From the NCBI GenBank assembly GCA_946699065.1, contig CAMPDV010000867.1, positions 108,750-172,749 on the forward strand: 64,000 nucleotides of DNA. Reading direction: 5' to 3'. Positions 11,581 through 23,682 of the stretch are shown one piece after another. Numbering within the stretch: the stretch's first letter is position 1; the number at the start of each line of letters is the position of its first letter. The position numbers and the translations under genes are program-made. The notes under the pieces were generated by a model. It worked only from the letters and a program-made list of their open reading frames with translations. It did no database searches and was not told the DNA's origin. The DNA comes from Loxodes magnus (Eukaryota > Ciliophora > Karyorelictea > Loxodida > Loxodidae).

Positions 11581-12425
11581 ATGAATGAGATATGATTACT
11601 AAATACTCAAAAACTTATAACTGCAGAAATTGAACTTTAAATATATGGATAGCAAAAAATTTAGAAATACGTTAAAAGCTATGATTTAAAGAAAGCTATC
11701 AAAAAGTTAGAAAAGTAATATTATATAAAAAAATTGAAAATTACTTGCAGATAAAAAATGGAAATTTCTTGTAAAATGTCTCTTTTAATAAGGATTAATT
11801 ACTTCCAGACTAAAATTAGCAAATTAAACTTAAAAACTCAAAAATATAAAAGAGAAATCAAAAAATTTTAAGATATTTATAAGAGTTGAAGAAAATTAAA
11901 AATCTTATTTCTAATACCTAAAAATAAAATTGACAATAGATATTCAGCAAATGTGAAAGTCGAAAAATTAGAAACGGAGTTCAATTAATTTGCAGAGTTG
12001 ACAGGAAGTTTAATTCTTTAAAATATGTCAATGAAATCCCCTATGGATGTAGTACCTAAAGATTAATCGAATAAAAATTAATTTTATAAGAGAATGCTTT
12101 AAAGCTGTAATGCTGATATTGCAGGAGAATTGGCCATACGGTAAAAATAATGCTGATATTTTAACGAAAATAATAATGAGAAAATTTAAAATAAAGACAA
12201 TCGTTCAGTAATTTATATTACACTCCAAAGGGATATTATACAGGAAGAAAATTTATAGAGAGAGTGAAATTTTAAGAGACATAACATTAGCATAAGAAAG
12301 AAGAAAAGCAAATGTTGGATAGTGAACTTGATTGAACCAAGATTCAAAATATAAAAAAAGATTAAATCAGCGCAAATAGATATGTCTTTTGGAAAACGAT
12401 CCAAACGAAGAATGGAAATTTAAAA
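11581..12425 (+). pseudogene. ORF1-like remnant with degenerate zinc knuckle
   Basis: A Lys/Ile-rich coiled-coil frame from 11581 holds for about 280 codons. Near 12110-12160 another frame reads CWYCRRIGHT, the first part of a CCHC knuckle like that of the intact copy at 9782-10677. I therefore place it in the same broad ORF1 family, broken in about two places. It sits between the arms of the 10.77-13.77 kb inverted repeat. The minus-strand hydrophobic frame at 12213-12404 is a shadow. Confidence 0.4.
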
Positions 12426-12429
12426 TTTA

Positions 12430-13035
12430 ACAAGAAAATTAAATTTAATATAATGATGAGCTTATTGAAAGTGGAATCATTTTATTTTATTATTATTATT
12501 AAACATAACTAAGAGCATCTGAATCTAAATTTATATAGAAAAGAAAAAAAGCATGAAATTGAATTACAACAAAGTTAAGTTAAAATAAAGATTTTATAGA
12601 AAACAAGAAATATGTGGAGAGCTTAAAAACAAGAAATAGAAAGATAAATAGGAAAATTTTACTTTTTTTCTTTAGAAAAAAATAGAAAAAGCTAAATTAA
12701 AATACCCTAGGAGGGCGATAATTTCAAAATCCTTTATTAATGGCAACCATTACAGATATAAATATAATTTCAGTAAGCTGATTGAATTTAAAGAGTTAAT
12801 TGATCTAAATAATTTAACATAAGAATAATCTTTTTATTTAAAAAATGTTTGCCTTAGAAATGTAAATAATTTTTTATGTTAATAAAATTAAATAAACCTA
12901 AATAAATTTAGTATTAACTTTATGATTAATAAAAAATTTTGAAATATTTAAAATATAGTATATTTATAAATAAAATAATAATAAAATATTATAATAATAA
13001 AATATTTATAACATAACATAACATAATTTATTAAA
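12430..13035. other. AT-rich spacer with a short coding-like patch
   Basis: A patch at about 12700-12870 reads as basic protein (YPRRAIISKSF and following) on the plus strand and may be the end of the preceding remnant. The rest is AT-rich and includes an ACATA-type microsatellite near 13010. Confidence 0.25.
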
Positions 13036-13039
13036 GTGA

Positions 13040-13772
13040 CTTCACCTTTATTTGGTTAGTCACGAAATTAGAGTTTGTAAAAGTTTATCCAAATCAAAAA
13101 TCTTCAACGTCATATTCATCTGGTTTTTCTGGATCATAAATTCTTATAAATTGTTTATTTTATCCTTTCGTTAGTGCTTGAAAATAAAATCCTACTTGTC
13201 ATCTCTCATATCGTATTAGTGTATCTGTAATCTTTGAAGCTTCTTAGTAAGGTTAAAATATTTTTTTCTAGTATAAAATTCCGTTTAGTGTGCAATAAAT
13301 CTTAAATAAATTTTAAATTCCTCTACTTGTTTCTTGATATTATTTACTCTTGAATCTATAGCATTTATTTACCTTGTGATCATATTTTTTACAATATCAA
13401 AGTCTTTTTCTATTTTCTGATAGGAAAGTGACGGGTTCTGTACTCCTCTTGATTCTGGATTAGAACATTAGTTAAGGTTGATTTGCTCTAATTAACTAAT
13501 TCTTTGGTCGAAGTTTTGTCTTAGATTCCATTCAATTTAGGTAATTTATCTTTACATCTCTTAAGAAGATGTCTATTAGTTAAATTTTTCTTTAGGATTT
13601 TATTCATTTAACAATCTGTTGATTATTAGCATTAGAGATTAAGTTATTTATTTAAAATCTTACACTTCTTTTGCTAGCTTCTAATTATCCAATTGCAGCA
13701 AATAGAAGTCGTTAGAAAGGTCAGATTAATTGGTAAGTTTTGTTGGAGAGGTCTTTGCTTTCTTAGATGCCA
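13040..13772 (-). CDS. coiled-coil protein, retroposon-associated
   Basis: From the minus-strand ATG at 13772 (MASKKAKTSPTKLTNQSDLS) the frame gives a Gln/Asn/Glu-rich coiled coil for over 200 codons. The last 40 residues conserved with the copy at 10770-11530 lie in a different frame and end IYDPEKPDEYDVEDF before TGA in both copies. Nucleotide similarity between the copies continues beyond that TGA but protein similarity does not, so TGA probably stops translation here. No enzyme motif is visible. A more distant relative may lie at 32400-33110. It could be an ORF1 of a second retroposon family. Confidence 0.5.
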
Positions 13773-13992
13773 TTTTATATATATAATTATGTTTAGATTT
13801 TAAGATAATTAAAGTTTAAAAGTTTTTGTGCTTATTCAAAGTAACTATAAATAATATTGAAAATTTAAGTTTAAATTATATGTATTTTTATCTTTTATTA
13901 ATCAAAGGTATATTGCATTAATAAAAATTTATGTATTTTTTTCATTGGTTGCTTAAAAATTTATCTGTACTAAATAAATTATTAACTTTTAG

Positions 13993-14215
13993 AGTTTGAG
14001 GATAGTTAAGCTCTCACCATACTGTATTCTTTTAACAGCTTCTTGACATATATACGGGAATGTTCTGCTGATTATTTTCTGCAATCAAAGACTACCATGT
14101 TTATTGAAGGCATACTCAAGGATCATAGAATTCAAATTCAAATTAAAGCCGATAATCTCCAGATACGTTCTCTTCAAGATATTGGATAAAGCAAAGATTT
14201 GTCTAAAGATTTTAA
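13993..14215 (+). repeat. interspersed repeat family C, copy 2
   Basis: Diverged copy of 1083-1312 in the same orientation. The best-preserved part is around 14050-14190. No coding frame is shared between the copies. Confidence 0.55.
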
Positions 14216-14454
14216 GTATTATCAACCAAATAAAAATATATTTGCTGCTATTCTTTTAATTATTATATAAAGTAAATATTTTCATAATAATAAAATTATA
14301 ATATATAGCATTAAGAACATATTTTGATCCAATAATAAATTTTATGAATATCTAGTTCATTACATTTAATATTTAACAAATTTTAAAACTAAAATCATTA
14401 AATTTATAGATGACTTAGAAATAAATTTACATTGAGAAGCGGTATAATAATATT

Positions 14455-15402
14455 AATTTTAAGTTTTCCGTTTTAGGGATTTCCAATCCCGTCTGGAATA
14501 CAGTAGTTCATGCTCCCTGCTGCTAAATATAAATGTTTGGAACGTCCAATTTTAGCGAGATTGGGAACTCGGGTTTCTCCAGATTTTCCTTCCTTTAACT
14601 TGCCTTAGTTCCATCTTGATCTTGTATATTGAACCATCCGGGTTGCAATACATTCTTTTCATTCTTGTTTCTTCTTTTTTCTTCTTTTTTTATTCTTTTA
14701 TCCAATAGTTTCATATTTCTATTAGAATTTCTAACACTTCCGATAAAAATGCCATACGCTTCCACAGCAGAAACATTTCTTTTTTATTTTGAATTATTTT
14801 CCTTGATTTTTTTGCTCTTTCTAGGCTTCGATTTCCATTTGTATAGCTCCAGTTTCGCTTTACTCTTTCTTAAAAGTTTACACTTTCTTTTCTACTTTTC
14901 CAAGTCTGCTATGCAGTTCAGTCTGTTTTTAAAGCTAATTTTAGGATTCGTTAGTCTGACTTTGTGAGATATTCCAAAAGGCGTTAAAATCTCTTTCTTA
15001 GGACATTAGTCTTGACTCAATTCCTTCTGCCAGGTCTAGCTTTGCCATCATCATATCATTGTCCTTCTTCAATCTCTTGACCTCTTCCTGGAGGTTCAGT
15101 ACCACTTTGATGAGCTACTCCATGCTCATCTGGCCAGAAGGGTTGAACTTTGATACCTCCTGGTGGAGAACAGACTTCATCTGTTTCCTCGGTTTCTCGC
15201 TTGAGATTGGAGTTTCTGTGTGTATATTCTTCAAGGTTGGCTTTCGTTCGTTTTGTTAGATTCCAAGTTGTTAGTTCAGTGTTGGTTAAGGTTGTGATAG
15301 AGAAGATTGTTAAGATTATTAAGACTTGGTTTCTTGCTTCCTCCCTTCCTTTTTGGCTCAGGAAGAGGTGGTATAGAAGCCTGACTTGAAACCTTCAACC
15401 AT
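14455..15402 (-). CDS. ORF1-like protein with CCHC zinc knuckle
   Basis: About 315 codons from the minus-strand ATG at 15402. It opens MVEGFKSGFYTTSSWAKKEG, where the Trp is TGA and the copy at 9782-10677 has TAA (Gln). A Ser/Gln-rich linker follows, then a coiled coil with SMEQLIKVVLNLQEEVKRLK and QERDFNAFWNISQ. A knuckle CFCCGSVWHFYRKC (CX2CX4HX4C) lies around 14730-14770, followed by a Lys/Arg block. The frame is continuous, so the protein may be functional. The end is not certain because no TGA follows soon; 14455 is where the coding character stops. Plus-strand frames at 14629-15389 are shadows. Confidence 0.65.
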
Positions 15403-15724
15403 TTTTTTCTGATAAATTTATATTGTAAAATTAGAATCGAGTTTTAATTTATATGTGAAAAGAGACAATTCTAAGTAATAATAGCTTTACTTTGAATATT
15501 TAAATGAAAACAAATAAAAAATTATAATAATTTATCAAAATATTAAAATCAATAATAAATTAAAAATTATATTTTTTTGAGTCAATTTCACTTTATAATT
15601 TGAATAAACCAAAAGTCCAAAAGTTGACTCCGATTTATTCAAATAAAACAAACAGCATAGAATTAAAATAAAATAAAATTAGATTAATAATAAATAAATA
15701 ATATTATATAAAAAATTTTAAAAC

Positions 15725-16225
15725 CGCCATAGTTGTTCGAAGGTAAACATCAAAGTCATCTTCATCAGAGGTTGGGGAAGTTAATTACCCATAATCGACT
15801 TTATGTCTTCCTCTGCTTTGGTTTGACCTCGAGACATAAGATTCTTAGACCTTCGACACTGGCTTGGCTTCGTTTATTTTTAATTCTGGAACTAAAAAGA
15901 AATAATATTGCTAGCTTCATCAGAGGTGGGGAATTTAAGTACCCATAATTGACACATGTCGTCCTCTGCTTTGGTGATGCAATGAGACACAATCCTGCCA
16001 TGTCCTTGGACCTCCAGCAAGTATTAAAAATTACGAGTATTCTAAAATTATATCAGTATTGAACATTTTTATCAGTACTGAATAAGTATACCAGTATTGA
16101 ACAAGGTTTATCAGTATCTGATAATTTTATCAGTAACAAACATTCTTGTCAGTATGAAACATTTTTTTTAAAGAGCTGCGCACCAACGAGAGTGCTACAC
16201 GCTCTATAATCAAATTTATTTATTT
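15725..16225 (+). mobile_element. composite SINE-like element with internal duplication and shared 3' hairpin (copy 2)
   Basis: The 5' part contains two copies, about 157 bp apart (15760-15840 and 15917-15990), of a unit with CATCAGAGGT, an ACCCATAAT core and a CCTCTGCTTTGG end. The same unit occurs reversed at about 39960-40030. A degenerate minisatellite follows (16031-16167). The element ends in the terminal hairpin AAAGAGCTGCGCAC...GTGCTACACGCTCT (16170-16210) and a TTTA-rich tail. Short frames in both directions are not shared with the 39.9-kb copy. Confidence 0.55.
16031..16167 (+). repeat. degenerate minisatellite, unit about 20 bp
   Basis: Six imperfect units of the form TTATCAGTATTGAACATTT follow each other directly, each with a few differences. 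The array fills the space between the body and the 3' hairpin of the SINE-like element. Confidence 0.8.
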
Positions 16226-16229
16226 ATTT

Positions 16230-16895
16230 AAATTTATACTCCCCTAAATATATCAAAATTATTTATTTAAAAATTATATTATTTACTTTTGATAGATTTA
16301 AAGTTTCTTTTTCTTTAATTTAAGAAGTAATTCACTTTTTTATGAATAAATATTCTGAATTATTTTATTCTTAAATACTATATCATCATTCTTTTAACTT
16401 AAACTTTTATTTTAATTTGCAACATTTTTTAAATCCTATTCCATCTAAAAGTCTTACAAATTTAATTTTTAAAATAGAGTTCAAGCCTTGATCATATAAA
16501 TTCTGATATATAATATTTATATATAAGATTGAATAGTTTTCTAAATATGCTACAATTATTTTTAATATAATATTATAATAAATTTTAGAATGGAAAAGAA
16601 AAATAATTTATAAAAATATTATCGAAATACATTATAATTTTGAATAATATTTTTTCTTAATATTAAATATAATTTACATTAGAGTTTGAAATAAAAAATT
16701 TTTAAAATTTATTATTTTTGCCTCTTATTTATCATTTTTATATATTTATTATATAATTTAAAGATACATAAAGTATTCATTTAAAAAAATTAAAAACTCA
16801 CGAATAAGACTTTTATAAATAAAATAAATATTTTATATTATTAATTAATATGTTTTACCAAATTTTAATTAGTGATTATTGGAATACTTTTATAA
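16230..16895. other. AT-rich spacer
   Basis: No gene, repeat or RNA recognised. The first bases are the TTTATTTA-type tail of the preceding element. Confidence 0.5.
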
Positions 16896-16899
16896 TGAT

Positions 16900-17850
16900 T
16901 ACGAAAATTTAAATAAAGCAAATATGAAAAGAGAAATATCATGATAAATTAAAATTTTACAATAATCAAGATATCTCAACAGCTTTTCCATCAACATCAG
17001 AAATATCAAGATATTTAAATAAAATTTATAAAGATTTTTTAAATACGATCCCTTTATTTTTGATGATGTCTTGAAGATATTATTCATTCTGTCAGTAGCG
17101 CTAGGCAATCATCTTATAGATTTTTCGTACTTTATTATAGGATAGATTTTCTAATTTTTTCTTTCTTTCATTAAATATTTTCTTCTTTGTTACTGCTACA
17201 TCTTTCTATTTTATTTTTAGTAAATTTAATTATATTTAAGAAACTTGTGAAAGTGCTTGTAGAAATGTCTTTTTAATTTGAAAATAGCTACTCTTCTTTC
17301 TTAATTTTGTTTCTTTATTGTAGTTTTTTATCTTTATAATATCCTCATTTGGATCCTATAATCAAGTTTAATTTTATAGTTATTGTTGTTTTTCAACTAG
17401 TTGCTCATTTCAGTTATCTATTTGAAGTTTTTTTTCATAATTATGGAATTTGCAGCTCTGATTTTGCTACTTATTTCAGAAGACCTTGAATTCCCGTTCT
17501 TATGATATAAGTATTTAATCTAACTCACCTTGCTTTTTAAAGTTATCCTTACTTTCTTATTATTATTTTCAGTTTTTTTTATCTTCCTGGAGATTTAGCA
17601 TTACTGGAATCTATTATTAATAGTTTATTTTTTCTCATTGGTGGAAATTAATATTTATTATAGCAAATTATTCTTATGTATATTTCCTATACTTTTTTTC
17701 GATATCGGGCTAGTAGCCTAAGATGAAACCTTCTTATCTATTTTTCACTAGTCGAAGGAATTCAAGTATGCTGCTTATTCCTATTTTATTTGTATTTGAA
17801 AGAAAACTTTGCATATACCTTAAGCCATAATTTTTTAATTTAAAATAATA
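16900..17850 (-). pseudogene. diverged ORF1-like coiled-coil protein
   Basis: The minus-strand frame read from about 17850 toward 16900 gives a continuous Lys/Gln-rich coiled coil. It holds the family signature in altered form: PVMLNLQED, then SQEREFKVFWNKQQNQ, where the other copies have LNLQEEV and SQERDFNAFWNISQ. No CCHC knuckle is recognisable. The family position is clear but the copy is old. Its start lies upstream of the recognisable part. Confidence 0.5.
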
Positions 17851-18501
17851 AGGATAATATTTTTTTAATTTAAAATTTAAATTTGCTTTAGATAAAAAAA
17901 CAATCACTTTCTATTAAAATATTTATAATTTATAAAAGTACAACTATATAATTGTTGATTTAAAAATTTCTTATTTAGAAGTTTGTTATTTTTTAATTCT
18001 GAAAAAGCGTATTTCTTTTTTCATGTTGTAAATAGAATTTTTGCTACTAAATTATCACCCTTTTTATTATGATGCGAATTATCATCAAAATTGTTTTAAA
18101 TAACTATAAATATATCTCATATAATATTTATTTCAAGGATAAACTTAGAATAGAGGTTTTAGGATTATTTTAAGATCCTTAGGAATATTATATTATAGAA
18201 ATTTATAATTTTTTTTATTCATATGGATTTTAAGTTTAATCTCTAAACTTAAAATATTTTATTTATGCTTTATTTTAGATTATAAATTTCTTATAATGCT
18301 TTCTAAATATGCAAGAGTAATATTGATTTTATTTGATTTCCTGTCTTTTTATTTATTTTATATTATAATTTTACGTATTTAGTTGAATAAAAACTAATAT
18401 TTTAAGTGAAAATTGTTTCAAAGCTTTTTATCAATATTATTTAATATATAATATTTAATGAGAACATAATTTACAGAATTAGATTTTCTAATTAATAAAA
18501 A

Positions 18502-19300
18502 ATGGTATCTAAATATTTTATTGCTAACAAAAAAATGGAGTTTAATATCGGACAGCATCTTAGCAAGGCCGAAGTTAAGAAGGCTATAAGAAAAGCCAAT
18601 CTAATTTAAAAGTAAAAAAATAGGCCTTAGAATAATCAAGCTCTTCATCTCCTACCTAGGAAAAGCTCATGGTTGACCCAGAAACTTCTTGAATAGAAAA
18701 AGAATAAGTTGAAAAATTAAATAAAGTTATAGTCAAACAAGAAGAAACTATCTGTAATCTGACAAGTTAAATTCTGGAAATTCTTACTAACTACGAACAA
18801 CTCAACCTTGAAATAGATTAACTCAAGACAATATTAATAAATAATAAATAAATCACAAGATAATAAATTTGATCCTAATCTTAATTTCCTCCATCATCAG
18901 TTGTATCAATGTAGATTGAAGATCCTCAAAATAAATTAATAATCTCTCAATCCTAAGAAAAAATAACAGAATAAGAAAATAGTAAAGAAAAACCTAAATG
19001 AACACAAGAATTAAAAACATTGAAAAGATTTTGAATATAAGAACTCAAAATAAAATAGAAAGAAAAAAATGCTGATTCTGTAGATCATAATGACACATAT
19101 AAATTTTCATCAGTAAATTTTTCAGATTCAGTGAAAGCTATTCCACAATTTTAATCTTCCACTATAAATGAAAGTTCACCTTTACATGTATTTACTATCA
19201 TCTCTAATTTGAAAAAGAAATTATATTTTTTATTTATTTAATCTAATACTCGTATTTAGAACCCTCCCTTTGAGTTATGTTTTGTTTTTATTTTTTCTAT
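18502..19300 (+). pseudogene. ORF1-like remnant
   Basis: An ATG at 18502 opens a Lys-rich frame (MVSKYFIANKKMEFN). From about 18650 a different frame gives the better coiled coil, with EEKLMVDPETSW- and LEILTNYEQLNLEIDQLK-like stretches, so the copy is probably broken. No knuckle is visible. This is one of the few family members on the plus strand. Confidence 0.35.
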
Positions 19301-19304
19301 ATAT

Positions 19305-20335
19305 CAACTTCATCCTGTTTAAAAATCTGAAAAAAATTAGGAAAATTTTTATTTAAATTCTTAGAAACCCCTATTTTGCAATCATTTACATAAGGAATAT
19401 AAATTTTGAATTAACTAATATACAATATAATTTTTCTTAAAAGTTAATCTAACATGTCAGTGTTAAATCCACTATTTTTCAACTTTCTAATAGTTCTTTA
19501 ATCTTACGAATCGATAGTGTAAGATGAGCATTTATTTTTATCTCAGATGAATTTAATTTATAAGCTTAAATTAGGGAATATTTCATATTTTGCCATTAAA
19601 AGTGAAACTTTAGCAAATAAACTTGCATCTTGATTACTTTGAATTTTCTATTTCAAAAGTTTCCTAAGATATAGAATTTTACGGAAATTATATTATTTCA
19701 TATCTTCCATTTTTCTACTTTTTATTTATATTTGATATTTGATATGAAAATACTTGAGAAATTTTTCACCTAAATAAATTGAAAAATTATTTCAAAAAAA
19801 AGTAAAAAAAATAATTATCAATTTAATTAAATTAAATTAGACTAAGTTAATTTAACATGCATATATAAAATCAAAATTACAAATAGTTTGCTTGCTAACT
19901 ATTTTACTTTAAAAATAATATATTAATGTATATTAGAATAAAATTTATGTATATTTTTTGGGCATTTCAACCTAAATTAATTTAAGTTTATTTTTTTCAT
20001 AAATGGAAGAGTTAATATTTCGACCAGAAGGTTTAAGTCTGATGAGTCAGGATCATAAAAAAATATGTTGTTAAGATAAGCTAACGATAATAATAATGAA
20101 TGAAATAAAAAAATGTATATAAAATTAATCTTTATAAATAAATTTTAATATTAAATTTAGTAATTTTCATTTTGAGCTTATTATCTATTTTGTCGAATAA
20201 TATAGCTTATAGTTTAATAAAATAAAAATTATCCTATTTTCTTGACTTTAATTAACATTAAAAAGAAGAATATTCTTACTTATACTGAATAAATATATAA
20301 AATTAATTAAAAATAATGTAAAATTAAATTTATAT
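19305..20335. other. AT-rich spacer
   Basis: Contains a TTAAA run near 19820-19838 like those that end several retroposon copies. Nothing else is supported. Confidence 0.5.
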
Positions 20336-20339
20336 TTTA

Positions 20340-21050
20340 AGAAGAGGGCCTTGAAAATCTCTAAATACTAAATATGTTCTCTCCTGAACTAAAGTATTAC
20401 TTAGGACTTCGTTTTTTCTCTATTTTTTAAAAATCCTAGCTTACTAAGTTTAATCCAGTATCTTGAAAAAACTATTTTTAGATAAGTTGCAACTCGAATC
20501 ATAGAATTTCTTACTATAGGTTTAGTGATGGTCAGTTTTAAATAAATCTTTCAAAATGACTTATTTATTTTTGCTATAATTCTCTAAGTTTTTTCAGCAT
20601 TTTTTGTAATTATATTGCTTTTAACATATGTAGCAACGAATTTTTCTTCCTATATAATATTACATATCGTTTTTTCTAATTCCATAGGCGCACATCCTTA
20701 TTTCCCGTAGTTCTTTTAATAATTTCTGATTATAATGTCTGTTTTTCCTACAGTTCTTTTATTTAACATTAGAATATCGAAAATTAAAATTAAAATTAAA
20801 AATTTGAGGAATTTGATTAAATTATTAATCAATCTCGTTTATTTTTTGAATTATTTGAGCTTAGATCTTATTTATAGCCTCATCTATAGATGAAAATTAA
20901 AGGTTTAGTTCTTTCTATTTTATCTAGTATTTATTCTAAATTATTTCAATTTTAATTAAAGATTTGCTATTCTTTGATGCACTGATTGTGCAAACTACTC
21001 TTGAGATTAATTTTATTCTTATTGCTAAGGTTTTTGTTCGGTCTGAATAT
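20340..21050 (-). pseudogene. ORF1-like remnant with degenerate knuckle
   Basis: On the minus strand a Gln-rich coiled coil (SQEQFAQSVHQRIANLQLK) is followed, in another frame near 20610-20650, by CYICQKQYNYKKCWKN. This corresponds to the CYICRRTDHLWRGCWKR segment of the intact copy, with an imperfect ligand pattern. The copy is clearly decayed. Confidence 0.45.
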
Positions 21051-21070
21051 GTTATTATAGATTTTAAATA

Positions 21071-21390
21071 GGGAGGAGCAATCCTCCAATTGATATTAAT
21101 TTAACACATAGCATCAGGAAGTACTTCAGGGGTGATAACTGAGCAAGAATCTTGTATGGAGCCTTGAGGAAAGAACTGGTGATATTGAGTAATGGATGTT
21201 GAAAGATGCTAGAAGATTAGGTCTTTTGGAGCATTACTTCGACCATACCCTATTAGAAGACAGAATTTCCAAAGGAGTGAAACACTGGAGAAAACTTCCA
21301 AGGAGAAATTTTATTAACATTAAATAAAATTAATTTAAAGAGCTGCATACCATCGAGATTTCTACGCGCTCTATAATATAGTCTATTTAT
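21071..21390 (+). mobile_element. SINE-like element with shared 3' hairpin (copy 3)
   Basis: Starts with the palindromic GGAGGAGCAATCCTCC, runs for about 260 bp of moderate GC, and ends in AAAGAGCTGCATACC...CTACGCGCTCT (21337-21373) followed by TTTATTTATTTG. The minus-strand copies at 27690-27997 and 33579-33883 begin with the same GGAGCAAT motif and form one subfamily with it. Confidence 0.7.
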
Positions 21391-21394
21391 TTAT

Positions 21395-23660
21395 TTGTTC
21401 TTATTTTAAGATATATGTTAAGAGAGATTTGTTGTTTATTAAAAGCCACTTTTTTATTATATAATAATTTTTATTAAATTTAATTAATTTTGCTAAAACA
21501 TAAAAGTGTATTTTATTATGTCTCTAAAAATATTCTAAATTAGTATATTTAAAGATTAAATTAATATTTATTAAAACTAAATAAACTAAATTTACTTAGA
21601 AATATCTAAAAATGATAAAAATAAAATAAAAATAAAAAGTTCTACTTTGGAGAATAATAAGTAATTCATAAAAAGTATTTATAAGAAATAATCTTATAAA
21701 TTTATAATTGTTTTGGAATACTATAATTAATTTTCTAAACATTTTTATTTTAATGCATCAGTTGTAAACATTTTCATGATGAAATTTCTATTTTTATTTT
21801 TCTCTGATTTTTTAAATAATATCTAAATGGATTTGTAATTTTAATTACTTTATTGTGAACTTAAGATCCTTTCATTATATATTTGAAATAAATTTTTGGA
21901 TTTTATATAAACATTTTATTTAATCATTTATTTTGCTTTTAATTTTTTATTGTACTAAACAATATTTAAACAATACAAATGAATGTCTTTTTAAATAAAA
22001 AGTAAAATATTTTATATTTGAAGCTTTAATTTATCAAAATGTAATTTCAAAATAAAAAGAAGAATTTACTTAAAATAAATATAATTAATATCTTGCGAGG
22101 AATTTTATTCTATTTTTTATCTTTGCTTCAATATTCTAAAATACAAATAAAAAAATTATTATATAATCCTAAAAATAAAATTTAATTAAAATATTTTTTT
22201 ATTTCTAAATTTAAAAGTTTTCAAATAGTTAAATTTTATAAAAATTCTATGCTATTATTTTTTAAATGATCTATAATATTTAATTTTTTTCTTTATATAA
22301 TAAGTTAAATTTATATTTTAAATATTAATTATTACTTATGCTTTGCTTTTGTAATTAAATAAGATTATAAACCTTATAATATCAAAATTTTTATTATTAA
22401 AATTAATTAGACTATACCTTATAACATTTTAATAATATAATTAAGTATTTAGATAAAGCTATTTTTCCAGAGCAAGCAACTTTGCTTTACCCTTTCACTT
22501 TTTTACTTTCGTAATTTAATTAATAGATTTTCTAATTAAAATTGTAATTTATTTGATTATATGTTAAATTTAATTATTTTATTCTTTATCTATTTCACTG
22601 GACTAGATATTTACAGAAGATTAAATTATGATTCAAAAATTAGGCTTATTCCATTGCATTTTTATGGTAACTTTAAATATCTTTATTATTTTTTATTTAA
22701 AATCTTTTTTTTTGCTTTCTAAAGAAACTTAAAAACTTTTTGTTTTAATTTTAAATTTTCTCACTAAATATGAATTTTAAATACAAATATTTAGTACAAT
22801 AAAGTTTAAAAATATAAGCAAAAATTTATCTGATATAAGAAGCAACTTTTATTTAAGAAATTTTAATTTATTTTATTTACAAAAGAGTACTAAACATTAA
22901 TAAAATTTAGGGTTTCTATAGATCTTCAAAGCATATCTTTCCTATTATTATCTTCATAGTTTTTAACTTTACTTTTTTATATGGATTTATGATACTAAAT
23001 TTATATGAAATTATCTATTTTTAAGCTTATATATATTTCTTAGTTAGCTTATAAGTAAGATAAATAAAACTTTCACATATATTTAATAAAATAATTAAAA
23101 TAATTAACTTTAAAGATTATTTTTATTTAACTTGTATTGTATCTTTAAAGAATTATTATAAGCATTTGTTTTATATACTTATATTAATTCAATAGGGAAA
23201 TATTACCTATCATTCCATGTAAACTTATCTAGATATCAAAATTAATTAAATAATATGTTATTATCTTAAGCAGAACATATTTATCTATTAACTTAAAATT
23301 ACTATATATTTCATAATTTTTAAATAAAAATAAAAACTGATTCACTTACTAACTACTTAAACAATAAAACTTTAAAAGCTAAAATCTTTTAAATGTAACT
23401 TTTTAATAAAATAATCACTAAAGAAATGTTTAAAATTATAAAAAATAAACTTAAAATATAAGAGAAAAGCAAGTAATATTATTTTAAATAGACTAAACAT
23501 TATAATAACCTAATTATTTCTCTTTAAAATATTTCAATGTAAATTAAAATTTACTCTCTATTTCTTGTTTAATTACTAGAATCTTACTATAAAAGTATAA
23601 ATAAAAAGGGCTATTTACAAAATTATTTCCATTTCTTGTAGAAATATAGTATATCAAGAA
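21395..23660. other. AT-rich spacer
   Basis: Over 2 kb of very AT-rich sequence without a convincing frame, repeat copy or RNA gene. The hydrophobic minus-strand frame at 23544-23729 overlaps the start of the next gene and lacks support. Confidence 0.5.
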
Positions 23661-23682
23661 GAAGCATAGTAAAAGATATAAT

